Positions 26,454 through 34,827 of a stretch of 59,655 nucleotides of DNA are shown piece by piece. Below the pieces are notes generated by a model. It was not told where the DNA came from. It did not search any database and saw only the letters and a program-made list of their open reading frames with translations. The stretch's first letter is position 1, and each line of letters opens with the position of its first letter. The DNA comes from Oscillospiraceae bacterium (GTDB lineage Bacteria; Bacillota; Clostridia; Oscillospirales; Acutalibacteraceae), in contig SVOR01000006.1 in assembly GCA_015066295.1 (NCBI GenBank), positions 1-59,655 on the forward strand, read 5' to 3'. The position numbers and the translations under genes are program-made.

Positions 26454-27067
26454 TATTCAACTCTCCCAAACTTATCAAATGGTAAAACTCTTAAAACGAC
26501 CTTACCTAAAATATAGCGTTTATCAATCATACCATGGTCACCAATTAGTGACGAACGGCTATCGGTAGAATTATTGCGATTATCTCCCAAAACAAATACA
26601 CAATCCTCAGGCACGCTTACAGGGAAATTGATATCGAATTTCACGTTTGTAGGTGTTTTTACATAAGACTCATCAAGAGCTACGCCATCCACGTAAACTA
26701 CGCCGGTCTCAAAATCAATATCAACAATTTGACCCTCGGTAGCGATAACACGCTTAATAATGGGGGCTGCGGCATCGGTATCGGCAACAATATTATTTTG
26801 ATTACGAGAAATTACCACAATATCGCCACTCTTCGCATCGGCGCCGATATTTGAAATAACAATTCTCTCGCCATTATGCAGGGTGTTCTCCATAGACGGT
26901 CCATCAATTGTAACAACCTTGAATATAAAAGTAAACAAGACCACCAACAAAACAATTGCGGTAACCAAAATTTCAAGCCAATCGAAAAAATCAGCCTTAA
27001 AGGTAGATTTTTCGTTATTTTTCTTGTTGCCTACTTCGTAAATTTCAAAATCTTCCATTAGCCACAC
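26453..27067 (-). CDS. lepB: Signal peptidase I
   Basis: A 204-residue membrane-bound serine protease with one N-terminal membrane helix (about 29-50). Box B is DGPSMENTLHNGERIVIS with the catalytic Ser (about residue 58). The catalytic Lys is in IIKRVIATEGQIVDID and the C-terminal box is VLGDNRNNSTDSR. It cleaves signal peptides from secreted proteins on the outer membrane face. It lies 50 bases after the rplS terminator, so its expression depends on readthrough or a separate promoter. Confidence 0.96.
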   Translation of the reverse strand: MWLMEDFEIYEVGNKKNNEKSTFKADFFDWLEILVTAIVLLVVLFTFIFKVVTIDGPSMENTLHNGERIVISNIGADAKSGDIVVISRNQNNIVADTDAAAPIIKRVIATEGQIVDIDFETGVVYVDGVALDESYVKTPTNVKFDINFPVSVPEDCVFVLGDNRNNSTDSRSSLIGDHGMIDKRYILGKVVLRVLPFDKFGRVE

Positions 27068-27086
27068 CTCGTTTCTTAAAAAAGCA

Positions 27087-27112
27087 AAAAGGGGACCCTA
27101 AAGTCCCCTTTT
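27087..27112 (-). terminator. Terminator after rplS
   Basis: AAAAGGGGAC / GTCCCCTTTT with a six-base loop, followed by TTTTT on the minus strand. It lies between rplS and lepB and should lower downstream expression relative to L19. Confidence 0.85.
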
Positions 27113-27117
27113 CTTTA

Positions 27118-27465
27118 CTAACCAATAAGTTCCTTAACCTTAGCTGCCTTACCAACTCTATCACGTAGATAGTAAAGCTTAGCACGGCGGACTTTACCGT
27201 TTCTTACTAATTCAACCTTAGCAACGTTGGGTGAATGTACCGGGAAAACACGCTCAACACCTACACCGTAAGAAACACGTCTTACTGTAAATGTTTCTGC
27301 GATACCGCTGTTGTTACGAGCAATAACTGTACCCTCAAACACCTGAATTCTTTCACGCTCGCCTTCACGAATCTTAACGTGTACACGAACAGTGCTACCG
27401 ATTTGTACCTTAGGAGCGTCTTCCTTAATCATATCGGCAGTTAAGTTTTTGATAGCGTCCATCAT
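27118..27465 (-). CDS. rplS: 50S ribosomal protein L19
   Basis: A 115-residue ribosomal protein with the L19 signatures [20 protein letters not shown] (40-class region) and [25 protein letters not shown], ending [17 protein letters not shown]. The first codons encode Met-Met-Asp; either Met could start. AAGGAGG lies upstream. rpsP and trmD, often next to it, are absent: upstream is ypeB. Confidence 0.97.
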   Translation of the reverse strand: MMDAIKNLTADMIKEDAPKVQIGSTVRVHVKIREGERERIQVFEGTVIARNNSGIAETFTVRRVSYGVGVERVFPVHSPNVAKVELVRNGKVRRAKLYYLRDRVGKAAKVKELIG

Positions 27466-27592
27466 TTTTCCTCCTTAAAAACTTTCAGATGTTCATACCC
27501 TTTTTGATAGAGGACCATCCGCTTTAATGTCGATTATTCGGCATCAAACCCACTTGTAAGGACCAAGTGAAATCAAATGCTAAACTATAATA
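27466..27592 (-). ncRNA. Candidate L19-type leader (5' untranslated region of rplS)
   Basis: About 120 bases lie between a promoter and rplS. They contain a perfect 6-base-pair stem CACTTG / CAAGTG with loop GTCCTTA (27551-27569) and a second GGTCCT further on. Firmicute L19 genes are known to have an autoregulatory leader (Rfam L19_leader). I could not check the covariance model, so this is a candidate. Confidence 0.4.
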
Positions 27593-27615
27593 CCACAAAC
27601 TTTTAAAAAAAGCAA
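27587..27615 (-). promoter_or_regulatory. Candidate promoter of rplS
   Basis: TTGCTT (27610-27615) and TATTAT (27587-27592) with a 17-base spacer on the minus strand, immediately after ypeB. Confidence 0.5.
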
Positions 27616-27618
27616 GCA

Positions 27619-28938
27619 TTATTTTACAAGAGTTCCGCCATCTGTTTTAAGAAGTATAAAAATCTCTTCTTCTTGCAGATTTTCAGCATTAATATAAAGT
27701 AAAACTTCCCTGTTTTCGCTATCTCTACACAAAAATTCATAGCAAAGCCTTTCGCCTGCTTCACTCGGTATTAACGCCGTGGCGTAGCTCATTATTTTTA
27801 AACGTTCACTAATTATATTTTTGGCGTCACCATAACTATATTTTGCGGGACCGATTTCTCGATTATAATGATTTGATAAATACCCGCTTGCCTCAAAGAA
27901 TACTACGTTACCGCCCGACATACTGACGCCAACCTTAATTAAATCCGCATAGCATATAACATTATCCTGCAAAGCGGCAAAATTTATAACACAAACACCG
28001 TTATCGGCGTAATAGTAACTTGCCGAAAAATTACCTTCATAATTATTTTTTAAAAAGCGCTCGGCAATTCCGACCGCAGTTTTATAGTCGAGTGTCTGCG
28101 ATAGCTCATTTACTGATTCTCGGTAAGATATAACGTATCCACCGTCAAGTGTGACGCTCGCAAAGGCGGAATCGGTATAAAACTCATACGCAGGAATTTT
28201 CCCTTGAGAAATTTCTCTGAATTTCCATTCATACCCGTTGCCAAACATTTTGTTTAGCGCTTCCCTCGCCTTTGCCTCGCTAACCTCGTTGGCACCCTCT
28301 AACATTTTAGGGTTTGTGTTTTCAGCATGGTCTGAATAGGGGCCGTCATATAGAAGTGTAGGATAATCGCTTATCGCTTCTTCAAGCAAAATAAAATCGT
28401 TTGCCAAGGTGTCGTCACCTAAGTTCTCAATTTCACCCGTTATTTCGCTATCCCAATAGCCCTTGTTGTTATATTTACTGTGCATTGATGTTACTGCTTT
28501 GGCAATGCTGACCGAAATGCTTTGCAGTTTTGACAGTTTTTCATAATCCTCGTTTGTTATAGCGGTGCCGCCTATTAACCTCTCTGATAATGAAACAACA
28601 TAATTGCCCGCTTGGGATAAAAATTTATTAACCTTATCAAAGGTCTGCTCTGATTTAGGAAATTCGGCCAATGCCTGCTTAGCGGTAACGGTTTGAGTGA
28701 AAATTTCGGTTGATATTTTACTCATTTGAAGTGAGGTTGACGCATACATCGCCTTTTGTAAATTAACCGTAATGTTATTAAGACAAGCGTTTAATATTTC
28801 GAATGAACGAGAATAGCTATACTTTATATTTTCCTTATAAAAATTATTTTTTGTAACAGTTTTGCATAAAAAAGCCGTTACAACAAGCAATAATGCGGTT
28901 AAAAAACTAACTATTCTTACAAAAGTCCTTTTTTTCAT
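27619..28938 (-). CDS. ypeB: Germination protein YpeB
   Basis: About 439 residues from the ATG at 28938 with GGGTGA upstream. An N-terminal membrane helix (about 8-27) is followed by a helical domain (35-210) and a C-terminal region with PepSY-like repeats (residues 210-439; AREALNKMFGNGYEW, AVGIAERFLKNNY, AKNIISERLKIM). This is the YpeB layout. YpeB stabilises and localises the cortex-lytic enzyme SleB in spores. sleB is normally the adjacent upstream gene; here the upstream side is the divergent iscS gene, so sleB must be elsewhere. Confidence 0.88.
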   Translation of the reverse strand: MKKRTFVRIVSFLTALLLVVTAFLCKTVTKNNFYKENIKYSYSRSFEILNACLNNITVNLQKAMYASTSLQMSKISTEIFTQTVTAKQALAEFPKSEQTFDKVNKFLSQAGNYVVSLSERLIGGTAITNEDYEKLSKLQSISVSIAKAVTSMHSKYNNKGYWDSEITGEIENLGDDTLANDFILLEEAISDYPTLLYDGPYSDHAENTNPKMLEGANEVSEAKAREALNKMFGNGYEWKFREISQGKIPAYEFYTDSAFASVTLDGGYVISYRESVNELSQTLDYKTAVGIAERFLKNNYEGNFSASYYYADNGVCVINFAALQDNVICYADLIKVGVSMSGGNVVFFEASGYLSNHYNREIGPAKYSYGDAKNIISERLKIMSYATALIPSEAGERLCYEFLCRDSENREVLLYINAENLQEEEIFILLKTDGGTLVK

Positions 28939-28992
28939 AAAATCACCCAAAATATTATTTACAAAATTTTTCCTTATATTTATTTTTTATGG

Positions 28993-29021
28993 TTGTTTAT
29001 TTATGTAATATATAGTATAAT
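28993..29021 (+). promoter_or_regulatory. Promoter of the iscS-thiI-CinA-like operon
   Basis: TTGTTT (28993-28998) and TATAAT (29016-29021), 17-base spacer, 33 bases upstream of the iscS TTG start. Confidence 0.6.
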
Positions 29022-29054
29022 AATTTAGTTAATACATATCTTGAGGTGTGCCTT

Positions 29055-30191
29055 TTGAAAAGCGTAGTATATTTGGATAACAGTGCAACAAGTATGCCCT
29101 GCCAAAAAGCAATAGACAATATAAATAGTGCTCTTTGCAATAATTGGGGTAACCCCTCATCACTTCATTTAATGGGACTTAATGCCGAAATTGAATTGAG
29201 TGATGCTCGCCGCATAGTTGCCAAGACAATCGGTGCTAATGATGATGAGGTATTTTTCACATCAGGCGGTACTGAGGCTAACAATATTGCTATATTCGGC
29301 GCTGTTGCAGCCCGCAAAAAGCGTGGCAACCGCATCGTAACAACTGCAATTGAGCACCCCTCGGTGTTAGAACCAATAAAAACACTTGAAGCACAGGGCT
29401 TTGAGGTCATTTATTTAAAACCCGATAAAAACGGTGTAGTTAGCGAAAGTGATATTTATAATGCTATAAACGAAAAAACTATTCTTGTAAGCATTATGCT
29501 CGTAAATAACGAAGTAGGTTCTATTCAACCCATTAAAGTCGCGGCTGACGCTATTAAGAAAACGGGTGCACCGGCACTTCTGCACTGTGATGCCGTGCAA
29601 GCCTTTGGCAAGTTAAATATAAACGTTGCATCGTTGGGTGTTGACCTATTAAGCGCAAGCGGTCACAAAATTCACGCTTCAAAGGGCGTTGGATTTTTAT
29701 ATAAAAAGAAAAACGTACATATTGCCAATTTAATTTATGGCGGTGGTCAGGAAAAAGGACTTCGCTCAGGCACCGAAGCGCTTCCGCTTATCTCGGGTCT
29801 TAAGGGCGCTATCGAGGAAATTGGCAATATAAATAACAACCTATCAAAAATAACCGAGCTTCGTGATTATGCAATAAATAAGCTAACACAAAACGAAAAT
29901 ATAGTTATAAACTCTGCAAAGAATTCGTTGCCGTATATCCTTAATATTTCGGTTGTTGGTTATCGTTCCGAAACGTTACTTCACTATTTAGAGGCGTGTG
30001 ACATCTACGTATCAAGCGGAAGCGCTTGTGCAAAGGGTCACAAAAGTTACGTTCTTAACGAAATAGGTTTGGATGCGAAACGGATTGACAGCGCTTTGAG
30101 AATAAGCTTTAGCCGTTTTTCAAAAAAGGAAGATATCGACAAATTGTGTCAAGCTTTGCATAAGGCTTGTAGTATATTAAGAAGGGCGTAA
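29055..30191 (+). CDS. iscS: Cysteine desulfurase, IscS/NifS family (ThiI-linked)
   Basis: About 378 residues from the TTG at 29055, with GAGGTG seven bases upstream. A GTG at 29046 is part of that site. PLP fold type I: YLDNSATS at the start, TSGGTEANN in the cofactor phosphate region, PLP-binding Lys in SASGHKIHASKG and the mobile-loop catalytic Cys in SSGSACAKGHKS. It removes sulfur from cysteine and, from its place four bases before thiI, most likely feeds tRNA 4-thiouridine synthesis, like NifZ-ThiI of Bacillus. Confidence 0.95.
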   Translation: MKSVVYLDNSATSMPCQKAIDNINSALCNNWGNPSSLHLMGLNAEIELSDARRIVAKTIGANDDEVFFTSGGTEANNIAIFGAVAARKKRGNRIVTTAIEHPSVLEPIKTLEAQGFEVIYLKPDKNGVVSESDIYNAINEKTILVSIMLVNNEVGSIQPIKVAADAIKKTGAPALLHCDAVQAFGKLNINVASLGVDLLSASGHKIHASKGVGFLYKKKNVHIANLIYGGGQEKGLRSGTEALPLISGLKGAIEEIGNINNNLSKITELRDYAINKLTQNENIVINSAKNSLPYILNISVVGYRSETLLHYLEACDIYVSSGSACAKGHKSYVLNEIGLDAKRIDSALRISFSRFSKKEDIDKLCQALHKACSILRRA

Positions 30192-30194
30192 ATA

Positions 30195-31364
30195 ATGAAG
30201 GAAATTATTTTAATTAAAAACGGTGAGCTTGTTTTAAAAGGACTCAACCGTAATAATTTTGAAGATACACTTATTCGCAACATCAAAAAGAGATTAGAAG
30301 GCTGTGGCGATTTTTCAATTAAAAAGGCTCAGTCTACTATTTATATAACCCCCGAAAGTGATGCTTTTGATTTTGAAAACGCACTAACGCGCGTTGGTAA
30401 AATCTTTGGTATTGCAGGCTATTGCCGTGCTTGTGTTTGCGAAAAAGAAATGGCTGATATATTAGAAAAATCTGCCCCTTATCTTGAAAACACGCTTAGA
30501 AATGCGACCACCTTTAAGGTTGAAGCAAAGCGCGCCGACAAACGCTTCCAATACAAATCGCCCGAAATTTGTATGGAGCTTGGCGGTCATCTGCTTAAAA
30601 ACTTTCCGCATTTAAAGGTTGACGTACATAATCCCGACGTCACCGTTACGGTTGAAATAAGAGATTTTAATGCTTATATAAGAGCAAATCAAATTCACGG
30701 TGCAGGCGGTCTACCCGTTGGCACCGCAGGACGAGCCTCTATTTTGATTTCCGGCGGAATCGACAGTCCTGTAGCCGCTTGGTGTATGGCCAAGCGCGGG
30801 CTTGAGCTTAATGCGATACACTTTGCAAGTCCTCCCTACACAAGCCCTCGTGCAGAGTTAAAGGTTAAGCAATTACTTGAAAAGGTAGCGGCATACAGCG
30901 GCACAATTCGTTTAGGAATTGTACCCTTCACCGAAATTCAAGAAGAAATTGCAAAAAAATGTCCCGAGGATTACTTTACACTTATTATGCGCCGTATGAT
31001 GATGCGCATCTCTGAAAGGCTTTCTCGCGAACGCAACTCATTAGCGCTTATTACAGGCGAAAGCTTGGGTCAGGTTGCAAGTCAAACACTACCTGCCTTG
31101 GCTACCACAGATGCCGTTGTAAATATGCCTGTGCTTCGTCCACTCATTGGAATGGACAAGGATGAAATTGTGATTATCTCGCGCAAAATTGATGCCTTCG
31201 AAATTTCCATACAGCCCTATGAGGATTGCTGCACAGTATTTACACCTAAACACCCAAAAACAAGACCAACCATTGAACAGTGTGAAGAAGCTGAGGCTAA
31301 TTTAGATATTGATGCCTTGGTCGAGAAGGCAGTAGCCGGCACACAATATTCATATATTGATTAG
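30195..31364 (+). CDS. thiI: tRNA 4-thiouridine sulfurtransferase ThiI
   Basis: A 389-residue protein with N-terminal ferredoxin-like and THUMP domains (1-165; starts IILIKNGELVLKGLNR, a ThiI signature) and an adenylation PP-loop SGGIDSPVAAW (about 180-190). It ends near CCTVFTPKHPKTRP, another ThiI signature. There is no C-terminal rhodanese domain, which is usual in Firmicutes where a dedicated desulfurase supplies sulfur. It modifies U8 of tRNA. Followed 11 bases later by the CinA-like fusion gene. Confidence 0.96.
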   Translation: MKEIILIKNGELVLKGLNRNNFEDTLIRNIKKRLEGCGDFSIKKAQSTIYITPESDAFDFENALTRVGKIFGIAGYCRACVCEKEMADILEKSAPYLENTLRNATTFKVEAKRADKRFQYKSPEICMELGGHLLKNFPHLKVDVHNPDVTVTVEIRDFNAYIRANQIHGAGGLPVGTAGRASILISGGIDSPVAAWCMAKRGLELNAIHFASPPYTSPRAELKVKQLLEKVAAYSGTIRLGIVPFTEIQEEIAKKCPEDYFTLIMRRMMMRISERLSRERNSLALITGESLGQVASQTLPALATTDAVVNMPVLRPLIGMDKDEIVIISRKIDAFEISIQPYEDCCTVFTPKHPKTRPTIEQCEEAEANLDIDALVEKAVAGTQYSYID

Positions 31365-31375
31365 GAGTTTAAAAA

Positions 31376-33967
31376 TTGAAAACCGAATTACTGTATTTTG
31401 AAAACAAAAATTTAATTGATAACTCACTAAACGATTTATCGCAGATTATACGCGACATTTTCACGGGCTCTGATAAGCTTACTTATACGCCGTGTAGCAC
31501 CGAAAACTTTAATAAGCTATATAAAAAAGCGGTTAAAGCAAACGACCTTGTCTTTATTGCTAACCACCATACCGATACCGATATTCAGTATTCTATTAAG
31601 GATAAGTATTTTGATGATACGTATATGTTCTTTGTTGATGAAGAATTATATGCCTTTGTCGGTGAAAGCAAAAAGACTATAGTCGCTTCGGTGACGCTCG
31701 GCAAGGATAATCTGCCTATTATTTCATACATAGTGGGCAAATATCTCATCAAAGACCATTTCGAATTCTTCTCACATAGACAGTTAATCGTTTCAAAATA
31801 TAATGCCGAAGCCGTTCACGAATTGCTTGCGGGCTACTGCAATATGAATAATCCGCGCATCTATATTACAGAAGACGTTATTTGCACAAAAATCAATATA
31901 TTCTCCGGTGAACACTCACGCGAGGCCGCCGATAATTTATGTGATGAGGTTGCGCTTAACTTCAAGATGCTTTTAGGTGATAACGCTTATATCGTTAAAA
32001 ACACCTCTATTGAAAACATTGTTGTTGAAAGCCTGATAGTTAACGGTCTAACACTTGCAACTGCCGAGTCTTGCACTGCAGGTCTGCTGTCTTCTGCAAT
32101 AACCTCTGTTCCCAACTCTTCTTCGGTGTTTGAAATTGGTATTTCATCCTATTCCAACCGTATCAAACGAGCTGCGCTTGGTGTTTCTAAAAGCGCAATT
32201 GATAATTTTGGTGCAGTTAGCATGGAAACGGCAAGTGAAATGGCTACAGGTATATTAAATCTCAGTAATTCTGATTTAGGACTTGCTATTACCGGCGTTG
32301 CAGGTCCCGGTTGTAGTGAAGAAAAACCTGTTGGTACCGTTTACATTGCACTTTCTAACGGTGAATATATGTGGGTGGTTAAAAACCAATTTGACCCTTC
32401 CCTTTCTCGTAATGAAATTAGGCAAAAATCGGTTTATGAAGCGCTCGACCTTGTGCGCAGATATCTTGAATGCTTACCATCATTATTACCCGGTGGCACA
32501 AAGGTTGGCGAGCCGCTTAATTTGCTTAATTCTCAGCCGCACTATATCGGAGACTCGATAGAATATTCGGAAAATATGATTCACAATCGTGTAATTCATG
32601 AAAACGACACTGTTGATGGTGGAGAGGACATCTTCTCGTCTGTTTCGACAGGCTATACCGCGCCTATTATTACCTCAAATATTGATTCTAATAATGCCGT
32701 GCCCGAAACTTATGAAAACGATTTTGAACAATTTATTACAACCCCAATTGATGAATTGGGCGAAAACGAAGAGCCTGAAACTCCTAACGAGGAAAATAAA
32801 CCTAGGTTTGTTTTTGATGCTAATAAAATTAAAAAGTTAGCTTCAATTGCTGTTTTTGCAGTAATAATTGCCGCAATACTCGGTGGTAGCGCCTTTGCTA
32901 TTACCTACTTTACCGCAAAAAGCGCTAACGATAAGTCGATTGCCAACGCACGTGAATTGTGGGAATTCTATGATGACCGCAATAATTTTGGTGCCTTTGA
33001 AGCGTTTGACGACATCAGGGCCCTTAATACCGATATTAAGGGTTGGATAAAAATTGGCGATACACAAATCAACAATCCTATCTGTATGACAAGCGACAAT
33101 GAGTTTTATGCTAAACACAACTATTTATTAAAGCGTACAAGATACGGCTCGTTATTCTTTGATTATCGCTCAAAGGCAGACGAACCTCGCGTAAACCAAA
33201 ATCTCGTTATTTATGGAAACAATATGAACGACGGCAGTATGTTCGGTTCACTTAGCAAATATCTAAATTCGGGTTATATTTCTGAAAACTCGACAATCGA
33301 ATTAACAACGCTATACAACAACCGTCAATATAGCATCTTCTCGGTTATGATTGTAGCTGAAGCTAAGGACGATAACGGCGCCCCGTTTGTATATGATAAA
33401 TGTGAATTTAAAAACGAGGCCGACTATGACAAATGGTTAGCCGAAGCCAAGCAACGCAGCATTTACAATTCTAATATTAAGCATTCATATACCGATGAAT
33501 ACGTAACCTTGGTTACCGATGCCGATTATTTTAAGGGTGCTAAAATTGTAATTATCGCAAAGGCGGTAAATAACGATGATGCACCTGCCGAATACAGCAC
33601 TAACCCCTCCCCGAGATATCCGCAAATTTGGTACGATATGAAGAAGGTTTCTAATCCATTTGCAAAGGGCGAAAACATTAACAATTCATCATCTGAAAAC
33701 GATGATACTTCTACCTCAATACCGTCAGATACTTCATCTGAATCATCTGAGGATGACGATGCTTCTTCAAGCTCTAAGCCTGAGTCGTCAAAGCCTGAAT
33801 CATCCAAACCGACGTCTTCTGAAACTAAACCCAAGCCAAAGCCCGTACCAAAACCTGAACCTGAGCCAGAGCCAGAACCTGAACCGGAACCCGAGCCAGA
33901 ACCTGAACCGGAACCCGAGCCAGAACCAGAACCCGAACCTGAGCCAGAACCCGAACCAGCGGTTTAA
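31376..33967 (+). CDS. CinA-like amidohydrolase fused to a membrane-anchored degenerate class-B sortase with Glu-Pro tail
   Basis: An 863-residue protein with TTG start and AGGAG eight bases upstream. Residues 1-125 look like a degenerate CinA N-terminal (MoCF-like) domain in which the GGLGPT loop is replaced by NHHTDT. Residues 125-210 resemble the CinA middle domain. Residues 215-373 are a well-preserved PncC-type domain with ATAESCTAG (228-236), SSYSNRIKRAALGV (257-270) and SRNEIRQKS (344-352). After an acidic linker comes one membrane helix (488-513, preceded by KIKK). Residues 540-731 have the class-B sortase fold signatures, but the catalytic His, Cys and Arg are replaced: YGNNM (Asn615), LVTDADY (Asp715) and GAKIVI (Lys723). 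The tail is Ser-rich (750-810) and then about 45 residues of Glu-Pro repeats. Predicted N-terminus inside, C-terminus outside. Part of the iscS-thiI operon. Confidence 0.88.
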   Translation: MKTELLYFENKNLIDNSLNDLSQIIRDIFTGSDKLTYTPCSTENFNKLYKKAVKANDLVFIANHHTDTDIQYSIKDKYFDDTYMFFVDEELYAFVGESKKTIVASVTLGKDNLPIISYIVGKYLIKDHFEFFSHRQLIVSKYNAEAVHELLAGYCNMNNPRIYITEDVICTKINIFSGEHSREAADNLCDEVALNFKMLLGDNAYIVKNTSIENIVVESLIVNGLTLATAESCTAGLLSSAITSVPNSSSVFEIGISSYSNRIKRAALGVSKSAIDNFGAVSMETASEMATGILNLSNSDLGLAITGVAGPGCSEEKPVGTVYIALSNGEYMWVVKNQFDPSLSRNEIRQKSVYEALDLVRRYLECLPSLLPGGTKVGEPLNLLNSQPHYIGDSIEYSENMIHNRVIHENDTVDGGEDIFSSVSTGYTAPIITSNIDSNNAVPETYENDFEQFITTPIDELGENEEPETPNEENKPRFVFDANKIKKLASIAVFAVIIAAILGGSAFAITYFTAKSANDKSIANARELWEFYDDRNNFGAFEAFDDIRALNTDIKGWIKIGDTQINNPICMTSDNEFYAKHNYLLKRTRYGSLFFDYRSKADEPRVNQNLVIYGNNMNDGSMFGSLSKYLNSGYISENSTIELTTLYNNRQYSIFSVMIVAEAKDDNGAPFVYDKCEFKNEADYDKWLAEAKQRSIYNSNIKHSYTDEYVTLVTDADYFKGAKIVIIAKAVNNDDAPAEYSTNPSPRYPQIWYDMKKVSNPFAKGENINNSSSENDDTSTSIPSDTSSESSEDDDASSSSKPESSKPESSKPTSSETKPKPKPVPKPEPEPEPEPEPEPEPEPEPEPEPEPEPEPEPEPEPAV
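33838..33960 (+). repeat. In-frame Glu-Pro hexanucleotide repeat
   Basis: Tandem GAACCT/GAGCCA-type hexamers encode a run of about 20 Glu-Pro units at the C-terminus of the sortase-like fusion. Copy number is likely to vary between strains by slippage. It resembles the Pro-rich wall-spanning stretches of surface proteins. Confidence 0.85.
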
Positions 33968-33990
33968 ACAAAAATTTTAGGAGTAAATAA

Positions 33991-34797
33991 ATGTTAGAAA
34001 ATATTAAAGCCGAAATTATCTATTATAAAATCCCTAAAGATTTTGAATTGGAATTTAATATTTGCGGCGCTTGTAATATGCGACTTCTCACGAGCGTTGA
34101 AAACGATGAAGGAAAAATCCTTTCGGTTTTAGCTCGAGCCGTTTCTAGAAATAAAATAATAATTATCACAGGTGAAATTGATGACACACTTGTAGAAAAT
34201 ATTGCCGGAGCCATTAACTTTGCAACCGAAACGCTTGATGACCTCGAAATTGTTTGCTCTAAGGCTTTGTTTTCGAAAACAATTAAAGGCTCTGTGCCGT
34301 TGCTGACAGAGGATGCTGTTCTTGGCGGCTGTATTGTCGAATGCGGTGAGCAAAGTCTTATACTCCTTTCGTCAGAAAAGGCCGTACAGCGAGAAATTAT
34401 GAAAAATCTCATTGAACCATATCTACATGCCATCGGCGAATACGAAACAGATGACGAGGACGAAGCAGAGAATATATTTGAAGGACAAAATCAAACGGAT
34501 GATATTTACGTTGTAAATGACGAAAACGAAACCGAGGACGAACAACCAATACCGAATGAAGAAATACCTGCACCCGATTGCACAGAAGAAAAAACTGATT
34601 TCGTATTTAACATCGACCCCGAAGAAATTGTCCCGGAAAAGCGAGAAAACACGGGTCTTTCCATCACCAGCTTGATATTATTGATTTTGCTTTTTATAAT
34701 TGTTCTCTCCCTTGTGTATTTACTAATTATTTCGCCAATTTTAAATGGCGTTTCAATTATCGAAAACTTTAAAAATATAATTGATAAATTGCAATAA
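33991..34797 (+). CDS. Membrane protein with degenerate CinA N-terminal-like domain
   Basis: A 268-residue protein 23 bases after the fusion gene, with TAGGAG upstream. Residues 33-150 resemble the CinA N-terminal (COG1058, MoCF-like) domain: ENDEGKILSVLARAVSRNK followed by IIIITGEIDDT, where active proteins have VIxTGGLGPTxDD, then SVPLLTEDAVLGGC and SLILLSSEKAVQREIM before IEPYL. An acidic linker (150-222, Asp/Glu-rich) leads to one membrane helix (225-249) and a short tail. The loss of GGLGPT suggests the catalytic site is dead. Together with its neighbour it looks like a split and membrane-tethered CinA. Domain assignment is by eye. Confidence 0.65.
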   Translation: MLENIKAEIIYYKIPKDFELEFNICGACNMRLLTSVENDEGKILSVLARAVSRNKIIIITGEIDDTLVENIAGAINFATETLDDLEIVCSKALFSKTIKGSVPLLTEDAVLGGCIVECGEQSLILLSSEKAVQREIMKNLIEPYLHAIGEYETDDEDEAENIFEGQNQTDDIYVVNDENETEDEQPIPNEEIPAPDCTEEKTDFVFNIDPEEIVPEKRENTGLSITSLILLILLFIIVLSLVYLLIISPILNGVSIIENFKNIIDKLQ

Positions 34798-34827
34798 AAA
34801 ATGTCGGTCTAATGACCGACATTTTTT
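34796..34827 (+). terminator. Bidirectional terminator between the CinA-like operon and htrA
   Basis: A 14-base inverted repeat AAAAAATGTCGGTC / GACCGACATTTTTT with a TAAT loop; it overlaps both flanking stop codons. Confidence 0.85.

Noticed and set aside
33838..33960. Tandem repeat as a CRISPR-like or other non-coding array
   Set aside because: The unit is six bases without spacers and encodes Glu-Pro in frame; it is a protein tail.
33660..33980. A 106-residue plus-strand ORF in another frame over the Ser/Glu-Pro tail
   Set aside because: It arises from the repeat composition and lies wholly inside the confirmed longer frame.
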